From: Baffinella frigidus
Taxonomy: Eukaryota > Cryptophyceae > Cryptomonadales > Baffinellaceae
DNA: 14,545 nucleotides
Assembly: GCA_026770585.1 (NCBI GenBank)
Contig: MU646756.1
Span: forward strand, 81,447 to 95,991
Reading direction: 5' to 3'
A model generated the notes under the pieces. The model did no database searches and had not been told where the DNA came from. It was given only the letters and a program-made list of their open reading frames with translations. Below, piece by piece: positions 6,353 through 12,989 of this stretch (position 1 is its first letter; each line of letters begins with the position of its first letter). A program made the translations under genes and the position numbers.

Positions 6353-6676
6353 TGTAGCTCATCTATTCTCTTTCCAGTAAACTATTCTCTCTCTGAAAAT
6401 GCGTTTCGGATACACCGTGTAAAGTTTTCATGACCTCTCCCTCTAGGCCCTGCTCAGACACTCTGGAGATACAGTCCCCTGCAGGATGACCGGAGTGACT
6501 TTACCACAGTGTGAGCCTCGGTCGGACAGGTGACGAGCCTCGGTGGTTGACTAATGAAGGTAAGTTCTCTCTCGCTTGTGTGTGGGCGCGGCCTCTCTCC
6601 TCCTAAGCGGGGTCTCACACAGTCTCATCCACTAAGGGCCGCACGTGCCGGATCGATGCGACAGAGAGACAGCCTT
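6353..6676. other. Low-repeat island, no gene recognised
   Basis: This is one of the few stretches not explained by a repeat family in the window. GAGCCTCGGT occurs twice (near 6511 and 6533). CAATGAAGGGTCTCTC upstream at about 6198 resembles CTAATGAAGGTAAGTTCTCT at about 6551. The AAG/GTAAGT at 6557-6565 fits a eukaryotic 5' splice site, but no open frame or acceptor makes a gene model. Confidence 0.4.
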
Positions 6677-6795
6677 CAGGGGTACCTCGATCATAAGAAA
6701 CCAACCCCCCCTAGGACCCTACAGTAGGACCATGTCTAGGGTCACATGGTGGTCCTAGGGGGGGGGGGCAGTTTCTTATGAGCGAGGTACCCCTG
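6677..6795. mobile_element. MITE family A, copy A4
   Basis: The ends CAGGGGTACCTCGATCATAA and GAGCGAGGTACCCCTG enclose a C-tract, a CCTACAGTAGG palindrome and a G-tract. The flanks are TT and TG rather than TA/TA, so the duplication has decayed. Length 119 bp. Confidence 0.9.
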
Positions 6796-6869
6796 TGGCA
6801 TCTGAGTGTGTGCTTACATGGCGGCCATGTTGGTGGCATTAAAGGTCGCTCTCCTCCCAAAGGTTCATA

Positions 6870-7024
6870 GGCTAACGGACTAAAAATGGGGTAGTTGGGC
6901 CTACGGAATTGCCTATCGTAGGCCGTAGGGCTCCTATGACCAAAAAGTCCTGGGATTTTGGCCTACAGTAGGAGGTCCTAGGCAATGCCGTAGGCTTAAC
7001 TGCCCCAGTTTTAGTCCATTACCC
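6870..7024. mobile_element. MITE family E, copy E4
   Basis: The left end GGCTAACGGACTAAAAATGG and the right end TTAGTCCATTACCC are flanked by TA (6868-6869, 7025-7026). The loop contains ACCAAAAAGTCC, as in E1. Length 155 bp. Confidence 0.92.
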
Positions 7025-7075
7025 TATTAAGGTAGTCCACAACCCGACGTAGCCTGACCTACAGGTTCATTGTAC

Positions 7076-7192
7076 AGGGGTACCTCGCTCATGAGAAAGC
7101 CCCCCCCCACCTAGGAAATCCCTAGGGCCATAGGCATAGGCCTACTGTAGGGTCCTAGGGGGAGGCGGTTTCTTATGAGCGAGGTACCCCTG
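7076..7192. mobile_element. MITE family A, copy A5
   Basis: The ends CAGGGGTACCTCGCTCATGA and GAGCGAGGTACCCCTG are flanked by TA (7074-7075, 7193-7194). Length 117 bp. The core GGCATAGGCCTACTGTAGGG is shared with A2 and A6, which suggests a common recent source. Confidence 0.94.
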
Positions 7193-7194
7193 TA

Positions 7195-7361
7195 GGGGTG
7201 AGGGTGGCCTGAATGTGATCCGAAAGGAAGCATGGCTTTTCTGCAGAACCAGTTCCGATGTCCGCATATGTTGGGAGCTCGAAGAACCTAAACGACCTAA
7301 AGGGTGCGAGAAACAGGTGCTGTAAATACACCTGTACCTAGCCTGGGTCTGTTTGGGGGGA
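7195..7361. other. Spacer between A5 and D4
   Basis: It holds the TATGTTGGGAGC...AACCTAAACGACCTAAAG fragment at about 7268-7304 that also occurs near 5842. No gene is recognised. A minus-strand frame here runs on into A6 and is a repeat artefact. Confidence 0.45.
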
Positions 7362-7581
7362 TCCCTTAGGTGCCCAGTCGGCTCATACGCCCCACCGTAC
7401 AGGGGTACCTCGCTCATAAGAAACGCCCACCCCCCTAGGACCACCGTAGGGCCCTAGGCATAGGCCTACTGTAGGGGCCTAGGGGGTGGCACTTTCGTAT
7501 GAGCGAGGTACCCCTGTAGGGCATGCGTAGGAGCCTAGAACCTCTTTGGGGTCAAATTTGACCCCATTGCCACTTGAGGGA
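7362..7581. mobile_element. MITE family D, copy D4, split by A6
   Basis: The left end TCCCTTAGGTGCCCAGTCGG and the right end TTGCCACTTGAGGGA are imperfect inverted repeats, with TA after the right end (7582-7583). The element is interrupted by A6 at a central TA. The two halves, read across A6, align with D3 (6256-6352). Confidence 0.85.
7400..7516. mobile_element. MITE family A, copy A6, nested in D4
   Basis: The ends CAGGGGTACCTCGCTCATAA and GAGCGAGGTACCCCTG are flanked by TA (7398-7399, 7517-7518). Outside these, ...CCCACCG and GGGC... match the uninterrupted CCCTACCGTAGGGC of D3. This shows directly that one TA became two on insertion. Length 117 bp. Confidence 0.95.
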
Positions 7582-7596
7582 TATGTGGCAGCGGTA

Positions 7597-7799
7597 TTGT
7601 CGAAATGGGTTCTGCGCGGAAAAAATCGAGGTCAGGTCAGCAACATTTTTCGTTTTTTCGCCTTTTTGTGTCATCTTATGGGTGGGAGATGCTATTTTGA
7701 GATAAAAAACATGCCTAAGATAGCAAAAAAGTCCATTTTTTGGAAATTTTCCTGATTTCCTGACCTGACCTCGATTCCGCGCGAAGCCCATTTCGACAA
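7597..7799. mobile_element. Foldback MITE I
   Basis: Terminal inverted repeats of about 40 bp start TTGTCGAAATGGG and include TCGAGGTCAGGTCAG, with a small indel. TA lies on each side (7595-7596, 7800-7801). The wider flanks are a 15-base direct repeat, TATGTGGCAGYGGTA (7582-7596 and 7800-7814), with one mismatch. The interior carries ATGCCTAAGATAGCA, also found in element P. Open frames through it are hairpin artefacts. Confidence 0.9.
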
Positions 7800-7866
7800 T
7801 ATGTGGCAGTGGTATGGGAGTAGTGAACATTCCTCTTTTCCCAGAATATTTGAAAAAACAGATTGG

Positions 7867-8275
7867 TCCCGCGCCAGACCCGTCCAAACCGTTCACGAGA
7901 AAACTGTTCTGGCTCTCTTGGTACGGGGCCGCGTCCCCCTTTCCGCTTGCAGTTTATTCACGAAGACAGATCTGGGCTGGCTTTCTGATGAGCGATTCGG
8001 ACGGATCTGGCGCGGTTCACACAGTTTAATAAATCTCAAAAATAATCTATTCTGGCTCGCTTGGTGTGTACGGGGCTGTGTCGCACTTTCCGGCGATCTT
8101 GAACTTGGCCAAAAATGCGTGCATTGAAATTTTTTGAGGCCTCTGGTGAGCGGTTTGGACGGGTCTGGCGCGGTTCACACGGTTTAATAACTCTCAAAAA
8201 CAAACTATTCGGTCTCTCTTGGTGTGTACGGAGCCGCGTCGCACTTTCCAACGATCTTGAACTCAGCCAGCACTC
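7867..8275 (+). repeat. 158-bp tandem repeat with an inverted partial unit
   Basis: Unit 1 (7990-8147) and unit 2 (8148-8275, shortened) share GGACGGRTCTGGCGCGGTTC, TTTAATAA, CTCTTGGTGTGTACGG-like and CACTTTCC...CGATCTTGAACT blocks. At 7867-7895 the block GCGCCAGACCCGTCCAAACC is the same motif in reverse. At 7898-7935 a direct partial follows. A related fragment is at about 725-757. Both units stay open in one frame over about 38 codons, but in different phases, so I do not call a gene. Confidence 0.8.
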
Positions 8276-8482
8276 CTTTGTACGACTGCTCGGGGGGGGT
8301 TCGGGTTTAGGGTTCAGGGTTCAGGATTTCGGGTTTGGAGATGAATGTTTAGGTTTCAGGGTTGAGGGTTTCGGGTTTCGGGTTTGGAGATGAGTGTTTA
8401 AAGTTCAGGGTTCAGGGTTTAGAGTTTGGGGTGTATAACTCAGCCAGCATGCCTTTGTACGACTGCCTGGGGGGGGGGGGGG
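8263..8482 (+). repeat. Direct repeat bracketing a TTTAGGG/TTCAGGG tract
   Basis: AACTCAGCCAGCA, then CCTTTGTACGACTGC and a G-run occur at 8263-8298 and 8441-8482. Between them is a degenerate heptamer tract with two copies of GGGTTTGGAGATGARTGTTT. The G-run in the right copy is about 14 bases. The structure looks like a duplicated flank on both sides of a telomere-like insert. Confidence 0.82.
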
Positions 8483-8555
8483 GTCAGCGTTTCGGGTTCC
8501 GGGGGTACTTTGCTCAAGAAGCGAAGTGTCGTGCAATGCTGTGATGCGTACTATA

Positions 8556-8957
8556 GAGCGGTGTGCGGAGAAGTTGGGAACGGAAATAGTGCAACCGCTG
8601 GCGCGGGCGGCAAGGTTGAAGTCTACAGAGGTACCTCGCTCAAAAGAAACTGCCCCCCCCCCCCTAGCTAGGACCACTGTAGGGCCCTAGGCATGAGCCT
8701 ACTGCAGGGTCCTAGGGGGAGACACTTTCTTGTGAGCGAGGTACCCCTGTAGAGAGCCCGGGTCGGGTCGAGAGACTTGTTAGGGAAAGGCGTCAGATCT
8801 CGGATGGAGATTAGCGGCGGCGAGATCTGCCGCTAGACTTTCAAGAACTGAGTTTCCCCCCCGTAAACTAGGGTAATCGTTAACAGTTCTGTCACAAAAA
8901 CGTCAACTTTCTCCATTCTTGCATTATTTTGACGGCCAACTTCTGTGCAGACCGCTC
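8556..8957. mobile_element. Foldback MITE F2, containing A7
   Basis: The left end GAGCGGTGTGCGGAGAAGTT and the right end CCAACTTCTGTGCAGACCGC TC are inverted repeats matching F1. They are flanked by TA (8554-8555, 8958-8959). Without A7 the element is about 276 bp, longer than F1, and includes a TAACAGTTCTGTCACAAAAA stretch also found in F3. The right TA is also the left TA of element L. Confidence 0.87.
8626..8749. mobile_element. MITE family A, copy A7, nested in F2
   Basis: The ends CAGAGGTACCTCGCTCAAAA and GAGCGAGGTACCCCTG are flanked by TA (8624-8625, 8750-8751). It has a C-tract of about 13 and a mutated core palindrome, CCTACTGCAGGG. Length 124 bp. Confidence 0.92.
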
Positions 8958-8959
8958 TA

Positions 8960-9142
8960 CCTCTCGAGGCGGGTCAAGACCTCTTTTTAAATGTCGGTTT
9001 TAGACGCACGTCCAAGTTTGTACGAGAGTTGGTCACGTTCCCTACCGAAAAACGGTAGGCACGGCTCCAATTCCCTCCAAGAATGCGTTACATGTACACA
9101 AATTGGCGATTTTAAATAGAGAGATTGATCCGCCTCGAGTGG
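8960..9142. mobile_element. Foldback MITE L
   Basis: The left end CCTCTCGAGGCGGGTCAAGA and the right end, read in reverse, CCACTCGAGGCGGATCAATC continue pairing to TTTAAA, giving imperfect inverted repeats of about 32 bp. It is flanked by TA (8958-8959, 9143-9144) and abuts F2. A small CCTACCGAAAAACGGTAGG hairpin lies at 9041-9059. Confidence 0.82.
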
Positions 9143-9178
9143 TACCGAGAAGAGGATTTCCCATGCAAATTTGGTCAG

Positions 9179-9258
9179 GTTAACAGTTCTGGTACAAAAA
9201 CTTCAGCGTTCACCATTTTTTGTATCATTTCGGCGGTCAAATTATCTCCGCAAGGCTC
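9179..9258 (+). mobile_element. Fragment of family F (F3)
   Basis: It aligns with the right 80 bases of F2 (8879-8957): GTTAACAGTTCTGGTACAAA, a CACCATT block, and an eroded right end GGCTC followed by TA (9259-9260). The left end was not found. The offset from F2 is exactly 300 bp, with element L between. Confidence 0.75.
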
Positions 9259-9340
9259 TACCTGGAAGAGAAAAGAGGCCTCGAGGTCCTCCTTGACAGT
9301 CACGCGCCCGTCGTACATCCGAATCCCTGCTTTGTGCCGT

Positions 9341-9530
9341 GTGCGACACACCGCTCGGTCAGCAAAACGCGTGCACGGCACACCATTTGGTCAGCAACGG
9401 TCAGCAACGTTGTGCAGGACACACAGTGCGGTCAGCAAACTCGTGCACGACACATCATTGCGGTCAGCAAGATGCCGTGCAAGACACACCGTGCGGTCAG
9501 CAAAGACGTGTCGTGCGGTCAGCAACTCAA
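9341..9530 (+). repeat. Minisatellite, unit about 31-34 bp
   Basis: Five to six units have the pattern GTGCANGACACACNGTGCGG followed by TCAGCAAANNC. Units vary in length by small indels, and one contains a doubled GGTCAGCAACG. All three forward frames stay open across much of it and give Gln-rich or Ser/Arg-rich strings. The overlapping open frames at 9125-9612 are therefore products of the repeat, not genes. Confidence 0.9.
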
Positions 9531-9554
9531 CCAGCAAAAGTTGCTGGTCGAGTT
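9524..9554. other. 14-bp hairpin
   Basis: AACTCAACCAGCAA pairs with TTGCTGGTCGAGTT around the loop AAG, with one G-T or mismatched position. It lies between the minisatellite and the TGATCA cluster. Confidence 0.8.
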
Positions 9555-9579
9555 TCACGAGGAACGCGGGAGGGATTCG

Positions 9580-9690
9580 GTTGATCACAGAGTGATCAAC
9601 AGAGTGTGTTGATCACAGATTGATCACAGAGTGTGTTGATCACAGAGTGATCAACACTCTGTGATCAACCGTGTGATCAACCGTGTGTTT
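9580..9690. repeat. TGATCA palindrome cluster
   Basis: Eight TGATCA sites occur in 98 bases (9582-9679), set in alternating GTTGATCACAGA and GTGATCAAC contexts. The cluster can fold on itself: 9635-9649 pairs perfectly with 9655-9669 (15 bp, loop ATCAA). It is followed by GTGTGATCAACC twice. Confidence 0.9.
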
Positions 9691-9737
9691 TGAGGTGTGG
9701 GGGTTAGCGTGAACGGTGCCTCGGACTGTATGCGATA

Positions 9738-9899
9738 CCACACAGCAGACTTCAAAGGGATTTCGAATAACCCTTAAGCGATCAGACCTACGACCCTACG
9801 GTAGGCAATCCGTAGGGGCATAGGGGGGGTTCCTACGGATAAGGTAACGGAAAAGTGGCCCGATTTGGGCCGAAAGTCCCTTCGTAGCCCGCTGTGTGG
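9738..9899 (+). mobile_element. MITE family B, copy B5 (intact)
   Basis: The termini CCACACAGCAGACTTCAAAG and ...CCCGCTGTGTGG pair. The interior is as in B4, including the CGATTTGGGCCG hairpin. Length 162 bp. The flanks show no obvious duplication. A family D right end, GGCCACTCAAGGGATA, follows at 9909-9924. Confidence 0.92.
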
Positions 9900-9924
9900 A
9901 GAGCTGCCTGGCCACTCAAGGGAT

Positions 9925-10268
9925 AGTACGGTCCACCCCCCCACCAAACCGGGTGTGTCCAACACCGAATCGGGTGTGTCGGACACGCTCCGTGGTACTG
10001 CAGCTAAAACTGCCTGGTACAAGCGAGTTGTAGTGACTAGGAAATTTGGAACACCGTTTCCCAGCGACCCCTGGTACAAATCTAGTCGCGTCTTCTGATA
10101 AAAGTCATCCGAGAAGCCGTCCATCTAAACGATTTCCAGTACAAATCGAAGCCCTAAATGTACATAATGGCTCCAACGTCCCTCTGAATCTGAGATAAAT
10201 CCGGTGTGTGGATGCGGCGCCAACCTGCCCCGTCCTTGCCCGCTGTCCCCTCCCCGCCCCCAGCCGTC
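9925..10268. other. Low-repeat island, no gene recognised
   Basis: A small duplication occurs near 9945-9988 (CGGGTGTGTCCAACACCG and CGGGTGTGTCGGACACG). CTGGTACAA occurs at about 10014 and 10073, and CCAGTACAAATCG at about 10136. A 77-codon plus frame (9865-10098) starts inside B5 and has no recognised domain. Confidence 0.4.
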
Positions 10269-10375
10269 AACGCCTCCGTGCCTTTCATGCGGAGGTTGAG
10301 GTAGAGAAACCCTGCGATCATTCGAAGGTTGAGGTTTAAGAATCCTGTGGGGCGCTTCGTAATCAGGACCACACA

Positions 10376-10409
<34 letters not shown>

Positions 10410-10610
10410 GCCCTTGATTCGAGGGTTGAGATGTAAGAATCCTGGGACGTGCCTCGTGGTCCGGAATAACACACTAAACTTTCCCGCGGAAATCCCACTG
10501 CGCTCATCTCTACCATCAATCTCAACCTGCGTGAACGCCTCCGCCCCCTTGATTCGAAGGTTGAGGTACAGGAATCCTGTGGCTCTGGTCAGGACCACAC
10601 AGCGGGCTAT
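10269..10610 (+). repeat. GGTTGAGG-containing dispersed repeat, four partial copies
   Basis: The pattern AACGCCTCCGYSCCYTTSAT, GCGRAGGTTGAGGT, AGGAATCCTGTGG and TCAGGACCACACA occurs at about 10269-10311, 10318-10375, 10411-10470 and 10535-10603 in various truncations. The last copy runs into B6 through the shared ACCACACA. A 169-codon minus frame (10125-10634) spans it and repeats Gly-Phe-Leu-(Tyr/His)-Leu-Asn blocks. I read that as the repeat translated, not a protein family. Confidence 0.75.
10372..10410. repeat. (TC)n(AC)n microsatellite
   Basis: A TC run followed by an AC run interrupts the repeat between its second and third copies. Confidence 0.95.
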
Positions 10611-10680
10611 GAAGTGGTTTCGTGAATAGCTCATAAGTGAATAATCCTAGGACCCTACGGTATGCCATCCGTAGGGGAAT
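10595..10680 (+). mobile_element. MITE family B, copy B6 (truncated)
   Basis: The left terminus CCACACAGCGGGCTATGAAG and the interior up to CCTAGGACCCTACGGTATGC and ATCCGTAGGGG are present. The right half is missing. More diverged than B1-B5. Confidence 0.8.
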
Positions 10681-10890
10681 CCTGTGGGATGGTCCCAATA
10701 ACAGACGCAAGTTGCGATTGATGGCAGAGGAAAGCATGACACGGTCGCGCTAGACGGAACCGGTGGCGATCGATGGCGGAGACCACACATGAATCAGCTG
10801 CTCGAAATTGGTGTTTGGCGTCTGGCTTTGGCATTTCGCGTTTGGCGTTTGGCGTTTGGCGTTGAGAGGTTGGGGGTTAGGGTGCATCAG
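10681..10890. other. Spacer with short duplication, then CGTTTGG array
   Basis: TGCGATTGATGGCAGAGG (about 10712) and GGCGATCGATGGCGGAG (about 10765) are related. From about 10827 to 10864 the heptamer CGTTTGG appears in G-strand orientation, opposite to the following CCAAACG arrays. No gene. Confidence 0.6.
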
Positions 10891-11394
10891 TTGCTCATGA
10901 ATGAGCTGATCTCCTGAAGGTGTGAAGCCCTACAGACACTTGATGCTCTAAACCCTAAACCCCAAACCCTAAACCCTAAACCAAAAAAACCAAACGCGCA
11001 ACGCCAAAACCTAAACGCCAAACGCCAAACGCCAAACGCCAAACGCCCAACGCCCAACGCCAAAACCTCAACGCCAAACGCCAAACGCCAAAACACCAAA
11101 CGCCACACGCCAATTTCCAATTTCCAATCCCCAAACCCCAAACCTGGCGGGATGAGCAGTTCACCCGAGACTTTGATCCCCTCATGGCATTTGATTCTCT
11201 AAACCCTATACCCTAAAACCCCAAACGCCGAACGCCAGACCTCAAACCTTAAACATAAAATCCCAAAACCCACAGCCCAAACCCCAGACCCCAGAGCCCA
11301 AAGTCCAAACCCCAAACCTGACGGGATGAACTCTCAACCCCAAGCCCAAACCTACGCCAAACGCCAAAACACCAAACTCCACACGCTAAACCTC

Positions 11395-11540
11395 AAACTT
11401 CTTCTACTTCTTCTTTATTACCCTCACATGGTGTGCACCAAGGAGACCTCGAGAGAGGCCCCCCAGCCTTTTGAAAAGTGATCAACTTAATACTACTCTA
11501 ATACCGCGATGTGGCGGGCGGGCTTGACTCCATACGTAAC
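11395..11540. other. Non-repetitive insert within the satellite
   Basis: A TTCTTCTACTTCTTCTTTAT stretch is followed by about 110 bases with no match elsewhere in the window. It ends just before the module copy at 11545. No open frame or element termini are visible. Confidence 0.4.
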
Positions 11541-12044
11541 CTCAAACCTGGCGGGATGAGTAACTCCCCCGAGACTTTGACGTTCTCAGGGCGTTTGATT
11601 CTCCAAACCCTATACACTCATCTCTAAACCCCAAACATCAAACGCCAAACGCCAAACAGCAAACGCCAAACCCCAACGCCCAAAGCCCAAACCCGAAAGC
11701 ACAATACACCCCCCCCGAACCCATGTCAAGATAGCAACCAAAACCAAAACCTAGGGGAATGAGCAGCTCCCTCGAGACTTTGATACCCTCGGGGCATTTG
11801 AGGCTCTAAACACCAACCCCTAACCCCTAACCTCTCAACGCCAAACGCCAAACGCCAAACGCCAAACGCCAAACGCCAAGTGCCAAAGCCAAACGCCAAA
11901 CGCCAGCCCCCACTTTCCAATTTCCAATTTCTAATTCCCAAAGCCCAAACCCCAAACCTGGCGGGATGAGCAGCTCTCCCGAGACTTTGAAGCCCTCGGG
12001 GCATTTGAGGCTCTAAACCCCTAAACCCCAGATTCTAAACCCCA

Positions 12045-12197
12045 AACCCCAAAGTGATAGCTCTGCCTCCCTCGGGTTGACAGACTATTCTCAAGTTGAC
12101 ATGCCGGGTTCGCGGTACAAACCCGTCAACTTTGGCGCGGAAAAGAGCCCGGGCCCGCCAAACTGGTGAGCCCAAATAGACTGTGAGACAGAGCTAG
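12045..12197. repeat. Mosaic with reverse fragment of repeat N
   Basis: GGTACAAACCCGTCAACTTT near 12114 is the reverse of the repeat N ending. CTGCCTCCCTCGGGTTGACA near 12066 resembles CTGCCTGACTCGGGTTGACT near 13558. GACAGAGCTAG occurs here and near 13671. So 12060-12200 and 13555-13680 are rearranged relatives. Confidence 0.6.
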
Positions 12198-12249
12198 AAC
12201 CTGGCGGGATGAGCAGCTCTCCCGAGACTTTGATGCCCTCGGGGCATTT

Positions 12250-12480
12250 GAGGCTGAGCTGGATCGTGCGGGGAACCCCGTCGTCCCCGTCGTCCTCTAC
12301 CTGATATTTACGGTTTCGCGTTTATTTTTTAGGGCACGCAGTGGACTTCGCAGATCAGTCCATGTATTTTCGTGGTACTCGTTAAGAATTGCTCGGTACA
12401 AAGACATGTTGTTGACCGACATTTTGAGGCTGAGCTGGATCGGGCGGGGAACCCCGTCGTCCCCTCGTCCTCTAACTGAT
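12250..12480 (+). repeat. GAGGCTGAGCTGGATCG direct repeat
   Basis: GAGGCTGAGCTGGATCG, CGGGGAACCCCGTCGTC and then TCTA(A/C)CTGATATTTACGG occur at 12250-12310 and 12426-12488. A 5' part recurs at about 12943-12980. The segment 12336-12425 (GCAGTGGACTTCGCAGATCA, CGTGGTACTCGTT, AATTGCTCGGTACAAAGACA) recurs at 13250-13335. Confidence 0.85.
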
Positions 12481-12509
12481 ATTTACGGTGTATGGTTTAT
12501 TGTTTGGGT

Positions 12510-12806
12510 ACACAGCGTGCTGCAAAGGGATTCCCTGGCCGATACTGAGCGAGAATAGGATATCCACTTATGGGTTAATCCTTACTCTGACCGCTCAGCC
12601 TCAAACCACCAAAACCTTATCCTAACCGCTCAGCCGCAAACAACCTAATCCTTACTCTAACCGCTCAGCCTCAAACAACCTAATCCTTACCCTAACCGCT
12701 CAGCCTCCAACCACCGAAAACCTTACCCTAACTGTAATCTCGCGAGAATAGGATATCCACTTATGGGTTAGATTATGGATAAATCCCTCCGTAGTCCGCT
12801 GTGTGG
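12510..12806. mobile_element. B-like element with minisatellite inside (B7)
   Basis: The left end ACACAGCGTGCTGCAAAGGG and the right end AAATCCCTCCGTAGTCCGCT GTGTGG match the B termini. The usual B interior is missing. Instead a 29-bp direct repeat (GCGAGAATAGGATATCCACT, TATGGGTTA) at 12549-12577 and 12742-12770 brackets the 35-bp minisatellite. It may be a B element that acquired other DNA, or a chance juxtaposition of two B ends. Confidence 0.6.
12577..12731 (-). repeat. 35-bp minisatellite, left array
   Basis: About four units of CCGCTCAGCCTCAAACAACC then TAATCCTTACCCTAA, with 35-36 bp spacing and two subtypes (AACAACCTAATCC and AACCACCGAAAACC). The end of each unit (ACCCTAA) is telomere-like. 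The same unit occurs inverted at 12808-12953. Confidence 0.93.
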
Positions 12807-12807
12807 T

Positions 12808-12953
12808 TACGGTTAGGATAAGGTTTTCGGTGGTTTGAGGCTGAGCGGTTAGAGTGAGGATTAGGTTGTTTGAGGCTGAGCGGTTAGGGTAAGGTTTTCG
12901 GTGGTGTGAGGCTAAGCGGTTAGAGTAAGGTTGAGGTGGTGTGAGGCTGAGCT
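12808..12953 (+). repeat. 35-bp minisatellite, right (inverted) array
   Basis: About four units in the opposite orientation: GGTTAGGGTAAGGTTTTCGG then TGGTTTGAGGCTGAGC. With 12577-12731 it makes an inverted pair of arrays around 76 bp. The last unit runs into GAGGCTGAGCTGGATCG, the repeat that starts at 12250. Confidence 0.93.
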
Positions 12954-12989
12954 GGATCGTGCGGGGAACCCCGTCGTCCTCTTCATATG

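Larger units (their letters stand above)
10890..12256. repeat. Composite satellite: 60-bp module M plus heptamer arrays
   Basis: Module M reads AACCTGGCGGGATGAGCAGC, TCTCCCGAGACTTTGA, CCCTCGGGGCATTTGAGGCT. Copies are at 11141-11200, 11315-11337 (truncated), 11545-11604, 11748-11807, 11955-12014 and 12198-12256, plus a diverged one near 10890-10951. Start-to-start spacing is about 174-253 bp. Between modules come CTCTAAACCC-type repeats, then CCAAACG or CCCAAAC arrays, then often CCAATTTCCAATTTCC. On the minus strand this yields open frames rich in Val-Trp-Arg-Leu, which are not genes. Confidence 0.9.

Noticed and set aside
6557-6565. AAG/GTAAGT matching a 5' splice site
   Set aside because: A nine-base match is expected by chance, and no exon or acceptor could be paired with it.
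7801-8393. Two plus-strand frames sharing about 38 similar residues
   Set aside because: They come from a 158-bp tandem repeat read in two phases. No start context, domain or homologue is recognised.
9125-9612. Overlapping 156-, 130- and 81-codon plus-strand frames
   Set aside because: Three frames of the same minisatellite are open together, which points to repeat composition and not coding selection.
10125-10634. 169-codon minus-strand open frame with repeated Gly-Phe-Leu-Tyr-Leu-Asn blocks
   Set aside because: The blocks are the translated GGTTGAGG repeat, and the frame crosses an AC/TC microsatellite.
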